From contig NZ_CP040899.1 in assembly GCF_006349365.1 (NCBI RefSeq), forward strand, positions 3,390,626 through 3,454,625: a DNA stretch of 64,000 nucleotides. Direction: 5' to 3'. Made by a program: the position numbers and the translations under genes. The notes under the pieces are model-generated. The model made no database searches. It saw only the letters and a program-made list of their open reading frames with translations, and was not told the origin of the DNA. The DNA is from Georgenia wutianyii. Lineage in GTDB: Bacteria > Actinomycetota > Actinomycetes > Actinomycetales > Actinomycetaceae. Positions 1-8,523 of this stretch are shown here, piece by piece; the first letter of the stretch is position 1; the number at the start of each line of letters is the position of its first letter.

Positions 1-326
1 ACCTCCTCGACGGGGAGACCTGGCGCCCGTCCCCGCGCGCGGAGGCGGCCCGCGCGGTGCTCGACACCGTGCCCGACGGCGCCACCGTGGCCAGCGACAT
101 CGGCCTGCTCGCCCGTCTCGTGCCGACGACGACGGCGCTGTGGTCGGGCACGCCGGACAACCCGGCCCCGGACTACTACGTCATCGACCAGGAGGGCTCG
201 ACGTGGGGCGGGTCCCCTCCCCCGGACGCCGCCGCCCACGCCGAGCTCAAGCACCCGGGGACCGACTACGAGATCGTCCTCGACACCGGCGGCTACCAGG
301 TCGCCCGCCGCGTCGACGGCGGCTGA
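1..326 (+). CDS. C-terminal end of a DUF2079-like membrane protein (cut by window edge)
   Basis: The reading frame is open from the first complete codon at position 3 to TGA at 326, so only about 107 C-terminal residues are visible. The text (VPDGATVASDIGLLARLVP, then PDYYVID) resembles the soluble C-terminal tail of DUF2079 or glycosyltransferase-like polytopic membrane proteins, in which an extracytoplasmic domain follows many membrane helices. No membrane segment is present in the visible part, so the family call rests on that tail alone. It runs in the same direction as the CopC-like gene 62 bp downstream but has no obvious functional link to it. Confidence 0.6.
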   Translation, partial: LLDGETWRPSPRAEAARAVLDTVPDGATVASDIGLLARLVPTTTALWSGTPDNPAPDYYVIDQEGSTWGGSPPPDAAAHAELKHPGTDYEIVLDTGGYQVARRVDGG

Positions 327-388
327 GCGGCCGGCAGGTCCCGGACGGCGCGTCCACCGCGCGACCACGCGTGCCTACGATGGCGGGC

Positions 389-997
389 ATGACCTTCGCC
401 GCCGCCTTCCGTCGTGCCCGCGCCGTCGTCGCCGGGCTGCTCCTGCTCACCCTCGCGGTCCTCGTCGCGCCCGCCGCGCAGGCCCACGACATGCTCATCG
501 ACTCGCGTCCCGCCGCCGGTGAGGTGCTGAGCGAGGCACCGGACGCGGTGGTGCTCACCTTCAACAACCCGCCGCTCGCGGTCGGTTCGGCGATCACGGT
601 CGTCGACGCCTCCGGGGCGACGGTCGCGCAGGGAGAGGGGACGGTCGAGGGCGCCGAGGTCCTGCTGCCGCTCAGCGAGCCGCTGCCCTCGGGTGACCTC
701 GAGGTGCGCTGGCGGGTGGCCTCCAGCGACGGCCACCCGATCGAGGGCACCATCGCCTTCACGCTCGACGCGCCGGCGGCCCAGCCCACTGCGAGCGCGG
801 CGCCCACCGCCGAGCCGGCCGCCACGCCCGAGCCGACGACGGCCGAGCCGGCCGCGGCCCCGACCGCCGAGGCCGAGGAGACCGGCCTGGCCGGGTTGCC
901 GACGTGGCTCAAGGTCGCCGTCGGCGTCGCGGCGCTCGGCGCCGTGGCCGGGCTCGTCGTCCTCGTCGCGAGGCGGCTGCGCGAGGACCGCCTCTGA
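389..997 (+). CDS. CopC-domain copper-binding protein with C-terminal membrane anchor
   Basis: The 202-aa product begins with a signal peptide ending in AQA, so the mature protein would start with His (HDMLIDSRPAAGE), the classic N-terminal copper ligand of CopC/YcnJ proteins. The second part of the Cu(II) site is visible as Asp and His in SSDGHPIEG at about residue 116. A Pro/Ala/Thr/Glu-rich linker (residues 128-165) leads to one membrane helix (TWLKVAVGVAALGAVAGLVV) and a basic tail, so the domain is held outside the membrane. It probably buffers or delivers periplasmic-side copper. No CopD partner is adjacent. TACGAT at 376-381 lies 7 nt before ATG 389, suggesting a leaderless transcript; ATG 380 in the same frame is an alternative start. 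Confidence 0.85.
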   Translation: MTFAAAFRRARAVVAGLLLLTLAVLVAPAAQAHDMLIDSRPAAGEVLSEAPDAVVLTFNNPPLAVGSAITVVDASGATVAQGEGTVEGAEVLLPLSEPLPSGDLEVRWRVASSDGHPIEGTIAFTLDAPAAQPTASAAPTAEPAATPEPTTAEPAAAPTAEAEETGLAGLPTWLKVAVGVAALGAVAGLVVLVARRLREDRL

Positions 998-1132
998 CCG
1001 CCGCGGCTGCGACTCTCCTCACACCGCAGGCCAGCGCCATGATCAAGAACTCTCGATAATCCGCGGGGAGGACGGGCGGGCGGCCGGAAATCACCGCGCG
1101 CCGGGGTGACCGTCGGGTTTACCGTCAGAGAC

Positions 1133-1621
1133 ATGACACGTCGACTCATCCTTCCCGCCGTCCTCCTGATCGGACTGGCCGGGTGCAGCTCCACCACCTC
1201 CGACGACGACGCCACGAGCGCCGAGACGACGACCGCCACCGAGCAGACCGTCGAGCAGGAGACCTGCGCCGGCTTCTACGAGGGCACCGGCACGCCCCTC
1301 GCCGAACGCGCCACCAACGCCCGCGCCGCCCTGAGCGGCGGTGAGGTCGTGGACGCCGCGACCTACACCGAGATCAACGCCCTCGAGCAGCGCATCACCG
1401 AGCTCGGCCGCGACGCCCCCGAGGAGATGGTCACGCTCCTCGAGGAGGTCAACGCCCCGTTCACCGAGGCCGTGGCGACCGTCAACGAGTCGCGCACCGC
1501 CGAGGTCCCCGAGGGCGAGGAGCCCGCGTTCCCCGACCTCACCCAGATCGACGTCACCGCCTCGGAGACCGCGCAGGGCGAGCTCGAGACCGTGTGCGCC
1601 GACGCCGGCTACGGCGACTGA
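1133..1621 (+). CDS. small secreted lipoprotein of unknown function
   Basis: The 162-aa product has a short basic N-terminus, a hydrophobic stretch and a lipobox LAGC at residues 14-17, then a Ser/Thr/Asp-rich spacer typical of actinobacterial lipoproteins. The rest is acidic and mostly helical, with two other cysteines (ETCAGFY and ETVCADAGYGD at the end) that could form a disulfide. I do not recognise a named domain. ATG 1133 is chosen because the signal peptide starts there; an in-frame start at 1106 would only add nine residues. The gene converges with the PfkB-like gene and the two overlap tail to tail by 13 bp. Confidence 0.75.
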   Translation: MTRRLILPAVLLIGLAGCSSTTSDDDATSAETTTATEQTVEQETCAGFYEGTGTPLAERATNARAALSGGEVVDAATYTEINALEQRITELGRDAPEEMVTLLEEVNAPFTEAVATVNESRTAEVPEGEEPAFPDLTQIDVTASETAQGELETVCADAGYGD

Positions 1622-2514
1622 CCCACCGCACCGTCAGGGCGCACCGCCGCCGCCTCCAGGACGTCCTCCCGCAGCCCGTCGGGCTCGCCGGGGTGGGCGA
1701 TCGTCCAGGCGGCGGCGGTCGCCGCGTAGTGCATGGCCGCCCGCGGGTCGCAGCCCCGGGCGAAGACGCAGTGGGCCAGCGCCGCGAAGTACGTCGCGCC
1801 CAGCCCGGCCGGCCGGGCGCCCGGCCCCAGGTCCCGGGCCCGCACCTCCACGACGTCGGGCGAGTCGCGCGCCATCCCGATGGCGCCCCGGCTGCCGAGG
1901 GTGACGACGACGAGCCGGGCGGCCGACCGTCGCCGCCAGGAGCGCAGCAGCTCGAGCTCGTCGACGCGTGGGTCGTGACCCATGACGAGGAGGTCGGCCC
2001 CGAGGTAGCACTGCTGCCCGAGGACGGGCGCGGTGGTCGTCGTCCCCAGCCCGGCGGCGACCGGCACGCCCGCCCCCTGCGCCGCGGCGATGAGGGCGGC
2101 GCTCGGCAGCACGCCGTCGACGACGAGGAGGTCGCACGTCGCCAGGGCGCCGAGGTCGAGCTCGACGCTCGCCGTGCGCGCCTCCCCCAGGTCGCGACTG
2201 ATCTGCTGGAGCCCCGTTCCGTCCTTGAGGACGACGGCGCGCGGTGAGCGCGGCAGGGAGCGCGGGCACATCGCGGAGTTGATCCCGAAGCGGTAGGCCG
2301 CGGCGTCGACCGCGAGCGCGTCGGCGTCCTCCCCCAGCGGGGCGGCGAGGTAGACCTCGTTCCCGAGCGTCGCCAGCGTCCGCGCGGCGGTGAACCCCGA
2401 GCCGCCGACCGACATCGAGATCGGGACGTCGCGCACGGGCCGGTAGGGCACGGGGAAGCACTCGACCGCGAGCGCTGTCACGGTGTAGGCCATGCCGACG
2501 ACGACCGCTCTCAT
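1609..2514 (-). CDS. PfkB/ribokinase-fold protein with a degenerate catalytic motif
   Basis: The 301-aa product has the PfkB fold signatures: an N-terminal strand (MRAVVVGMAYTVT), the diglycine region SVGGSGFTAARTLATLG at about residue 36 and the nucleotide-binding half at the C-terminus. Family members phosphorylate sugars or nucleosides. The usual C-terminal signature, in which the Asp of GAGD is the catalytic base, reads AGLGATYF here, so the Asp is replaced by Ala. That suggests loss of kinase activity or a changed role; a binding or regulatory function is inference. MRAVVV at 2514 is taken as the start because it begins the first strand. No sugar operon adjoins it. Confidence 0.75.
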   Translation of the reverse strand: MRAVVVGMAYTVTALAVECFPVPYRPVRDVPISMSVGGSGFTAARTLATLGNEVYLAAPLGEDADALAVDAAAYRFGINSAMCPRSLPRSPRAVVLKDGTGLQQISRDLGEARTASVELDLGALATCDLLVVDGVLPSAALIAAAQGAGVPVAAGLGTTTTAPVLGQQCYLGADLLVMGHDPRVDELELLRSWRRRSAARLVVVTLGSRGAIGMARDSPDVVEVRARDLGPGARPAGLGATYFAALAHCVFARGCDPRAAMHYAATAAAWTIAHPGEPDGLREDVLEAAAVRPDGAVGQSP

Positions 2515-2665
2515 GGATGCCCCTCCATCCGGTCCGCGTCCTTGCGGGACCTGCCTGGGGAAGCGTAACCGCCAGCCGTGCGCGCGCACGTCGGGCGGAG
2601 GGGCGAACCTGCTGGCCGGAGGACGGACCGTGACGGGCCGAAGGTCGGACGGCGCGGTCGTCCGA

Positions 2666-3403
2666 TCAGGTCCCTCCCTGGGCGGCGATGACCGCGGCCT
2701 CGGCGGCCGCCAGGTGCGGGTCGAGGTAGCGCCCGCCGCGGTGGAGCGGGGTGAGGTCCGGGGCCAGCTCGTAGACCAGCGGGCGGGCGTTGGGCAGGTT
2801 GAGGTCGCGCAGCTCCTCGGGTGACAGGTCGTCGACGAGCGCGCACAGGGCGCGCAGGGAGTTGCCGTGCGCGACGACGAGGACCGTGCGCCCGGCCCGC
2901 AGCGCCTGCCCGAGCGCCCCGGTCCACAGCGGGCGGACCCGCTCGACGACGTCGGCGAGGGACTCGGTGGGCGCCAGCGCCTCGGGCGGCAGGCGGTCGA
3001 ACGGGGGCAGCGTGCGCCACAGCGCGACGGTCTCCTCGGGCAGCGGGTCCGGGCGACCGTCGAAGGAGCGGCGCCAGTGGAGGAAGAGGTCCTGGCCGTA
3101 CCGCTCGGCGACCTCCCGCTTGCCGTAGCCGGTCAGCGCCCCGTAGCTGCGCTCGTTGAGCCGCCAGTCGCGCACGATCTCCCCGCCGACGGCCGCTGCG
3201 ACGATCTCGGCCGTGTGCCACGAGCGGACGAGCTCGGAGGCGAGGACGACGTCGGGGCGCCAGCCCGTGGAGCGGACGCGCTCCGCCGCCTCGCGACAGC
3301 TCTGCTCACCGTGGGGGGTGAGGCCGACGTCGAGGATCCCGGTGAACAGGCCGAGGGCGTTCGCGGCGCTCTCGCCGTGGCGCAGGAGCATGAGGGTGGA
3401 CAC
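2666..3403 (-). CDS. gpmA: 2,3-bisphosphoglycerate-dependent phosphoglycerate mutase-like protein
   Basis: The 245-aa product is a histidine-phosphatase superfamily enzyme of the cofactor-dependent mutase branch, interconverting 3- and 2-phosphoglycerate in glycolysis. The phospho-acceptor RHG lies at residues 8-10 (LLRHGES), the catalytic Glu in LNERSYGALTG at about residue 85, and the second His in VVAHGNSLRAL at about 180. Length matches GpmA (about 245-250 aa). The usual NERHYG motif reads NERSYG, and the sequence is rather divergent, so it may be a paralogue with altered preference and not the main glycolytic enzyme. The start is GTG. Confidence 0.8.
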   Translation of the reverse strand: MSTLMLLRHGESAANALGLFTGILDVGLTPHGEQSCREAAERVRSTGWRPDVVLASELVRSWHTAEIVAAAVGGEIVRDWRLNERSYGALTGYGKREVAERYGQDLFLHWRRSFDGRPDPLPEETVALWRTLPPFDRLPPEALAPTESLADVVERVRPLWTGALGQALRAGRTVLVVAHGNSLRALCALVDDLSPEELRDLNLPNARPLVYELAPDLTPLHRGGRYLDPHLAAAEAAVIAAQGGT

Positions 3404-3436
3404 CGGACAAGCCTGTCAGGTCCGCACGGCCTCGGG

Positions 3437-4063
3437 TCAGGTCGGCAGGCCCAGCTCGTTGTGGCCGAACTCGGTGAGGAAGCGGGGCCCGCGCTCGGCG
3501 AGCTCGCTCTCGTACGTGGCGCTCCAGTGGCGGTAGGGCGAGGTGGCGAGGGAGTCGTTGGCGAAGCGGGGATCGTCGCTGACCTCGCTCACGCAGAAGT
3601 CGGGGATGACGAGGTCGGTGACCGGGCCCCCGCGCTCGCACTCGGCGACGACGAGCGGCGCGTTGCGCCCGAGGAAGGAGTCGACCACCCAGCCGTCGGT
3701 GCCGAGCCACAGCGCGTACCGCAGCTTGGCCACGAGGTCCCCGCCGAGGCGGACCATCGCCAGGCCCGCGGTGACGTCGAGCTCGCGCTCCGCCTCGTAG
3801 CGGGTGCCGCCGACGTAGGGGCCCTTGGCGGTGAGGGCGCAGAACGTGAAGGACGCGGCCTCGAGCAGCTCGCGCTCGTCGCCCGGCAGCGGGCCGGCCG
3901 GCGCCGGGCCCTGCAGCCGGATGCGCAGCGCGTACCCGTCGGCGGCGAGGAAGTAGCTCTGCACGATGAGCACCGGGTCCGGCTCGCTCAGGGCAGCGTC
4001 GGGCAGCGCACGGACGAAGAACTTGCGCTCGAACTCGAAGTCACCGTGACCGGCGTCGCTCAT
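3437..4063 (-). CDS. CYTH-domain protein (triphosphate tunnel metalloenzyme family)
   Basis: The 208-aa product opens with FEFERKFFV, the ExExK signature of CYTH proteins, which bind triphosphates and divalent metals inside a beta-barrel and include inorganic triphosphatases, thiamine triphosphatases and class IV adenylate cyclases. Basic and acidic strand residues typical of the tunnel follow (YALRIRLQG, TAKGPYVGGTRYEAERELD, KLRYAL). The physiological substrate cannot be told from sequence. The start ATG at 4063 is preceded 7 nt upstream by TACGCT (complement of 4071-4076), so the message may be leaderless. The gene lies behind the terminator of the subtilase gene and 33 bp upstream of the mutase gene. 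Confidence 0.8.
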   Translation of the reverse strand: MSDAGHGDFEFERKFFVRALPDAALSEPDPVLIVQSYFLAADGYALRIRLQGPAPAGPLPGDERELLEAASFTFCALTAKGPYVGGTRYEAERELDVTAGLAMVRLGGDLVAKLRYALWLGTDGWVVDSFLGRNAPLVVAECERGGPVTDLVIPDFCVSEVSDDPRFANDSLATSPYRHWSATYESELAERGPRFLTEFGHNELGLPT

Positions 4064-4114
4064 GGTCCCCAGCGTACGGGCCACGGGCGGGGTCCGGGTG
4101 CGCCACGCGCACGG

Positions 4115-4164
4115 CAGGGCCGCACCGCCCGGCGCCGACGTGGCGACCGGGTGGTGCGGCCCTG
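4115..4164 (-). terminator. intrinsic-type hairpin after the subtilase gene
   Basis: Arms 4115-4126 (CAGGGCCGCACC) and 4153-4164 (GGTGCGGCCCTG) are perfectly complementary. The stem continues through a G-U pair into CCCGG/CCGGG, giving about 18 paired positions. It starts 4 nt beyond the subtilase stop codon. There is no T-tract, which is common for actinobacterial hairpin terminators. Confidence 0.65.
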
Positions 4165-4168
4165 GGGT

Positions 4169-7100
4169 CTAGCGGGCGGTGACGGTGGCGACGTCCAGAC
4201 CCGGCAGGTAGCCGGCGTCCCCGCTGTAGACCGCGGTGACGACGGTGAGGAGACGCACCGGCGGCAGCTGGACCTCGACGGTCCCGTCCGCGTCGAGCGC
4301 CACCCGGTCGATGACGCGGAAGCCGGACGTCACGGTGACCGAGCCGGTCGGGACGGGCGCCCCGCCCCGGGCCAGCACCGAGACGCTGACCTCCGGCGAG
4401 CTTCCCCGCGGGACGCGCGAGGCGGCGTCGAGGTCGACCCGCGCGAGCGCCGGCAGGACGACGTAGGTCGCGCTGCGGCTGGCCGAGCCGGTGACGTCCC
4501 CGCTACCGGGGAACACCGCGGTGAGGCGGTGGGACCCGGCGGCCAGGTCACGGGGCAGCGTCACGGTCGCCGTGCCGGTGAGCCCGCTGGTGGTGAGCTC
4601 GCCGGTCGCGACGACCACGCCACCCGCGTGGATCTCCACCGGTCCCGACGGCGCGGCGGAGGCGCCGACGACGCTCACCGCCGCCGTCGTCTGGTCGCCG
4701 TAGCCACCGAGGCTGCGCGACAGGCGCAGCGTCGTCGTCGAGGAGGACGGCGCGACCTCGACGACCACCGCCGCGGAGACCGAGGCCGTGAAGGCCGCGG
4801 AGTCCGGGGCGTAGGCGGCGGTGAGCGAGTGGCTGCCGGCGCCGAGGGTGACGACGGCGCTCGCGGCGCCGCCGGTGACCGGGGCCGTGGCGAGCTCGGT
4901 GCCACCGTCCAGGAAGGTCACGGTGCCGCTCGCCGTCGCCGGGTCGAGGCTCGCCGTGAGGGTGAGCTCGGACCCGACCGCGGCCTCGCCGTCGACGGTG
5001 AGCGTCGTCGTCGTCGCGACGGCGACGGGCTCGGGGACCGTGACGTCGACGACCTGCGCCCGCTGCCCGAAGGCGTTGTGGGAGTGCAGGACGAGCAGCG
5101 GCCCCACGTCGGTGCCGGCGGCCGGGTCGCGGTGGACCGTGAGGTCGCTGGTCGACGGGACGAACAGGCCGTTGAGCGGGATGTCGCCGCTGGTCCACAG
5201 GTCCGGGGCGAACGGGTCGTAGGCGAACGGCTCGACCATGTCGACCAGGCCGTTGCCGGTCGGGGAGTACTCCCCGAAGGTCCACACCGCGAACGTCGGG
5301 ACGACCGCCGGGTTGAACAGCCCGAGCGGGATCGGCGCGACGAGGACGTTGTTGTCGTACACGGTGGTGTCGACGTCGCCCCACTGGCCGTTGACCGACG
5401 AGCGCGCCAGGCTCTGCCCGGTGCGGATGTCGTAGGTGTGGGCGATGGTGACGTCGGTCTCCGGGTCGATCTTCTGGACCGCGGTCTGCAGGTCGGGGAT
5501 CCCGTCGCCGGTGACGTCGGTGTCGATGACCGGCAGCGTCGACGTGCCGAGCGTGGGCCACTGGCCCGCCATGGCGATGCCGATGCCGACGTACCCGAGC
5601 GCCGGGTCGAACCCGGCCTCGGCGATCCGCGGCCCGGTGGACATGGCGCCGACGTACCGGATGTCACCGGCCGCGATCTGGGTCGGGGAGGTGGAGCCGG
5701 GGTCGACGTCGGGCAGCTGCGGGCTGGTCCGCATGAGCTCGAGGACGGCGGTGCTGGAGGTCCAGCCGCCGGAGTCGACGTGCCGGCCGGTGACCTCGAG
5801 CGGCGCGGTGAGCGCGTCCGCGGAGGCGAACTCCACGGGCTCGACCGTGAGGTCGGAGACGAGCCGCGGCGCCGCGTGGACCGGGACGTGGAGCGTCTCG
5901 CCCGAGGCTCGCGGGGTGAGGACGAGCTGCCCGGCGAGCGCCGAGACGAACTCGCGGGGGACGCCGACTCCCGAGACGGGGTCGGACGTCGGGTCGATCT
6001 CCCGCACGAGGGTCTGCGGGTCCACGGTGAGGGTGACCGTGACCGTCGCGGGACGGCCCGGGCGGACCTGCACGCGCGACGGGCTCGTCGTGATCGTCGC
6101 CCCGCCCATCGAGCTCGCGCCGTCGAACCCGGTGGTGAAGTCGCCCGCGGCGCGGCCGAGGGTCTCGACCGTGACGGTGCGGCTGATCCGGACCGTCTCC
6201 TCGGCGACGTCGACGACGCCGAAGGCGACCGAGACGTTGCGCGGCGCGGCGGAGTCGTAGGCGATGACCTGGCTGGTGACGGCGGACAGCGCGTCGACGC
6301 GGCCGGCGCCGACCCGCTCCGGGCCGTACAGCGGGCCCTCCGGCCCGGGCCGGGAGTAGACCGGGTTGGTCGCGGTGTTCATGATGACGGCCTTGACCTG
6401 CTGCGGCGTCCAGGCCGGGTGCTCGGCGCGGACGAGCGCGGCGATGCCCGCGACGTGCGGGGAGGCCATCGACGTGCCGGTGAGGGTGGTCGGCATGGAG
6501 CCGGTGCCCGAGGCTGCGGAGGAGATGCGGGTGCCGGGGGCCGCGACGTCGGGCTTGACGACGCCGAGCGAGCCGTGGGCGCCGCGCGAGGAGCCGGGGT
6601 TGAGCATGTCGGCGACGGTGTCGTCCCGGGTGAGGGCGGCGTCCTGGTAGGACGGGCCGAGGCGCACGGTGAGCGTGCCGGCCTCGATCTCCGGCAGGAG
6701 CAGGTCGGTCACCCGGGCGGTGAGCTGGGCGCCGGGCGTCTGCGGGTTGCCGCCGATGCCGGCGGTGAAGATCGGGGCCTCGGTGCCGATGAGCACGCCG
6801 ACAGCGCCGGCCGCGGTCGCGTTGTTCCAGCGGGCGCCGCTCGCGCAGGCGCGGGTGGCGTCGTTGTCGTCCCACGAGAGCCAGACGATCTTGCCGGCGA
6901 CCTGGTCGGCGTAGGCGGTGAGCGGCGTGCAGCCGTCCACGCCCTCGCCGAGGTAGACGACCGGGGCCTCGACGTCCGCGGTGCCGGTGTAGTTCACCGT
7001 GTTCTGCGCGGCGTGCAGGCCGACGAGGGACTCGTCGGCCGCGCCGACGACCTCGACGGCGTCGAAGACCATGACGTCGGCGACGGAGTTCGCCACCGCG

Positions 7101-8308
7101 AGCGCGGAGCCGGTGTTGCCCGGCGAGCCGCCGACGTCGGTCGCGTCGCCGGAGTTGCCGGCCGACATGACCGACAGCGTGCCGAGGTCGGCGAGCCGGT
7201 CGACGAAGAGGTTCTCCGGGTCGTCGACCGGGGCGGCCAAGGCGCCCAGGGAGAGGTTGATGACGTCGAGGCGGTCGGAGAAGTCGAGGTCGCCGTTCGG
7301 GTCGGCCGCCCACTCCAGCGCGTTGATCGTCACGCCGGTGGACCCGCCCACGTCACCGAAGACCTTGAGCGCGTAGATGCCGGCCTCGGGCGCGGAGCCC
7401 GGGCCGACCTGCCAGTCGCTGATGTCCCCGACGTCGCCGTAGTCGCCGCGGAAGGTGGTCCCGTCCGCGGTGACGCCGTAGCCCGCGGCGGTGCCGGCGA
7501 CGTGCGTGCCGTGGCCACCGCCCGCGGTGTGGTGGGCGTCGATGGGGTTGGGGTCGGGCTGCGGGACGAGCGTGGAGCCCGGCGTCAGCCCGGAGGCGTC
7601 GTACAGCGGGCCGGCGAAGTCCCAGCCGCCGAGGTACTTCGCGCCGTCGAACAGGCCCTCGGGCACCGGGCCGGTGCCGTCCTCGCCGTAGGCGGCGGCG
7701 TAGGCCTCCAGGGTGCCGGGGCCGCCGAATGCGGCGTGGGTGTAGTCGACGCCGGTGTCGATGATGCCCATGCGGATGCCCTCGCCGGTGTTCCCGTAGG
7801 ACTCCCAGACCTGGGCCGCGCGGGTGAGGACGTCGACGTTCTTGTTCGTCGGCTCCTTGAGGGTGACGAGGTGGACGGCGAGGACGTCGTCGGACGCCGC
7901 GAGCGCCCGGACCTGCTCCGCGTCGCCGGTGACGACGGTGCCGGCGACGAGCGTGCTCGTCACCGAGAGCCGCTGCGGGGCGGCGCTGCGGCTGCGGGCC
8001 TGCGCGGCGGCGGGGACGACGTCCTCGGCGAGGGTCTCGACCTCGGCCGCGGCCGCCTGCGCCTCGGTGCTCGAGCCGCCGGACTCGACGACGTCGAGGG
8101 CGGAGGGTGCGTCGAGCTGGACGAACGCCGTGACCGTCCCCTCGGCCGCGCTCAGCGACTCGCTCACCTTGGTGTCCGGGGCGAGCGACGGGAGGGAGGG
8201 GGGTGGGTCGGTGTCGCCGGCGGCCGGGACGGCGCCCAGCACGGTGACAGCACCGAGCACGAGTGCGCTGGCTGCTGCGGTCAATGATCGGTGCATCGAC
8301 ACTCTCAT
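4169..8308 (-). CDS. secreted subtilisin-like (S8) serine protease with PA insert and Ig-like repeats
   Basis: The 1379-aa product has a signal peptide (to about residue 31) and an I9-like propeptide region. The catalytic triad is complete: Asp184 in GIIDTGVDYTH, His266 in GHGTHVAG, Ser613 in GTSMASPHVAG. Between His and Ser, at about 430-550, sits a protease-associated (PA) domain, as in cell-envelope or C5a-peptidase-like subtilases. After the catalytic domain come beta-rich regions and three Ig-like repeats (about 1097-1188, 1190-1285, 1286-1379). No LPXTG signal or membrane anchor is seen at the end, so secretion into the medium is likely. GTG-rich frames offer two starts, ATG at 8308 and ATG at 8296; neither has a strong Shine-Dalgarno. 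A perfect palindrome lies just upstream. Confidence 0.92.
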   Translation of the reverse strand: MRVSMHRSLTAAASALVLGAVTVLGAVPAAGDTDPPPSLPSLAPDTKVSESLSAAEGTVTAFVQLDAPSALDVVESGGSSTEAQAAAAEVETLAEDVVPAAAQARSRSAAPQRLSVTSTLVAGTVVTGDAEQVRALAASDDVLAVHLVTLKEPTNKNVDVLTRAAQVWESYGNTGEGIRMGIIDTGVDYTHAAFGGPGTLEAYAAAYGEDGTGPVPEGLFDGAKYLGGWDFAGPLYDASGLTPGSTLVPQPDPNPIDAHHTAGGGHGTHVAGTAAGYGVTADGTTFRGDYGDVGDISDWQVGPGSAPEAGIYALKVFGDVGGSTGVTINALEWAADPNGDLDFSDRLDVINLSLGALAAPVDDPENLFVDRLADLGTLSVMSAGNSGDATDVGGSPGNTGSALAVANSVADVMVFDAVEVVGAADESLVGLHAAQNTVNYTGTADVEAPVVYLGEGVDGCTPLTAYADQVAGKIVWLSWDDNDATRACASGARWNNATAAGAVGVLIGTEAPIFTAGIGGNPQTPGAQLTARVTDLLLPEIEAGTLTVRLGPSYQDAALTRDDTVADMLNPGSSRGAHGSLGVVKPDVAAPGTRISSAASGTGSMPTTLTGTSMASPHVAGIAALVRAEHPAWTPQQVKAVIMNTATNPVYSRPGPEGPLYGPERVGAGRVDALSAVTSQVIAYDSAAPRNVSVAFGVVDVAEETVRISRTVTVETLGRAAGDFTTGFDGASSMGGATITTSPSRVQVRPGRPATVTVTLTVDPQTLVREIDPTSDPVSGVGVPREFVSALAGQLVLTPRASGETLHVPVHAAPRLVSDLTVEPVEFASADALTAPLEVTGRHVDSGGWTSSTAVLELMRTSPQLPDVDPGSTSPTQIAAGDIRYVGAMSTGPRIAEAGFDPALGYVGIGIAMAGQWPTLGTSTLPVIDTDVTGDGIPDLQTAVQKIDPETDVTIAHTYDIRTGQSLARSSVNGQWGDVDTTVYDNNVLVAPIPLGLFNPAVVPTFAVWTFGEYSPTGNGLVDMVEPFAYDPFAPDLWTSGDIPLNGLFVPSTSDLTVHRDPAAGTDVGPLLVLHSHNAFGQRAQVVDVTVPEPVAVATTTTLTVDGEAAVGSELTLTASLDPATASGTVTFLDGGTELATAPVTGGAASAVVTLGAGSHSLTAAYAPDSAAFTASVSAAVVVEVAPSSSTTTLRLSRSLGGYGDQTTAAVSVVGASAAPSGPVEIHAGGVVVATGELTTSGLTGTATVTLPRDLAAGSHRLTAVFPGSGDVTGSASRSATYVVLPALARVDLDAASRVPRGSSPEVSVSVLARGGAPVPTGSVTVTSGFRVIDRVALDADGTVEVQLPPVRLLTVVTAVYSGDAGYLPGLDVATVTAR

Positions 8309-8322
8309 TTCGGGAGGGGGAC

Positions 8323-8340
8323 CTTGACGGCTCCGTCAAG
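8323..8340. promoter_or_regulatory. perfect 18-bp palindrome upstream of the subtilase gene
   Basis: CTTGACGG (8323-8330), 2 nt, then CCGTCAAG (8333-8340) form a perfect inverted repeat 15 nt before the subtilase start. The position suits an operator for a dimeric regulator, or a small leader hairpin. The regulator is unknown. Confidence 0.45.
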
Positions 8341-8523
8341 AACGGGCAAACGGGGTGGTGGCTCAAGGTATCGCCCCGCACTCCCGCCCGTCACCCACCC
8401 TGGGGTGGATCGTCGGCTGACCGGCCGCCGTCCCCGGGGTGTGCGGGCACGGTCCGTCGCTCCCTGAGCGGCGGCCGCACGCCGCCCCTACAGTGGCGCG
8501 CACGGACGGACGAGGGAGTCGCC

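Noticed and set aside
2867-8287. 1806-codon open frame on the + strand
   Set aside because: It is the complement of the subtilase and mutase genes; the product is Arg/Gly/Asp-rich low complexity with no domain, an effect of GC-rich third positions.
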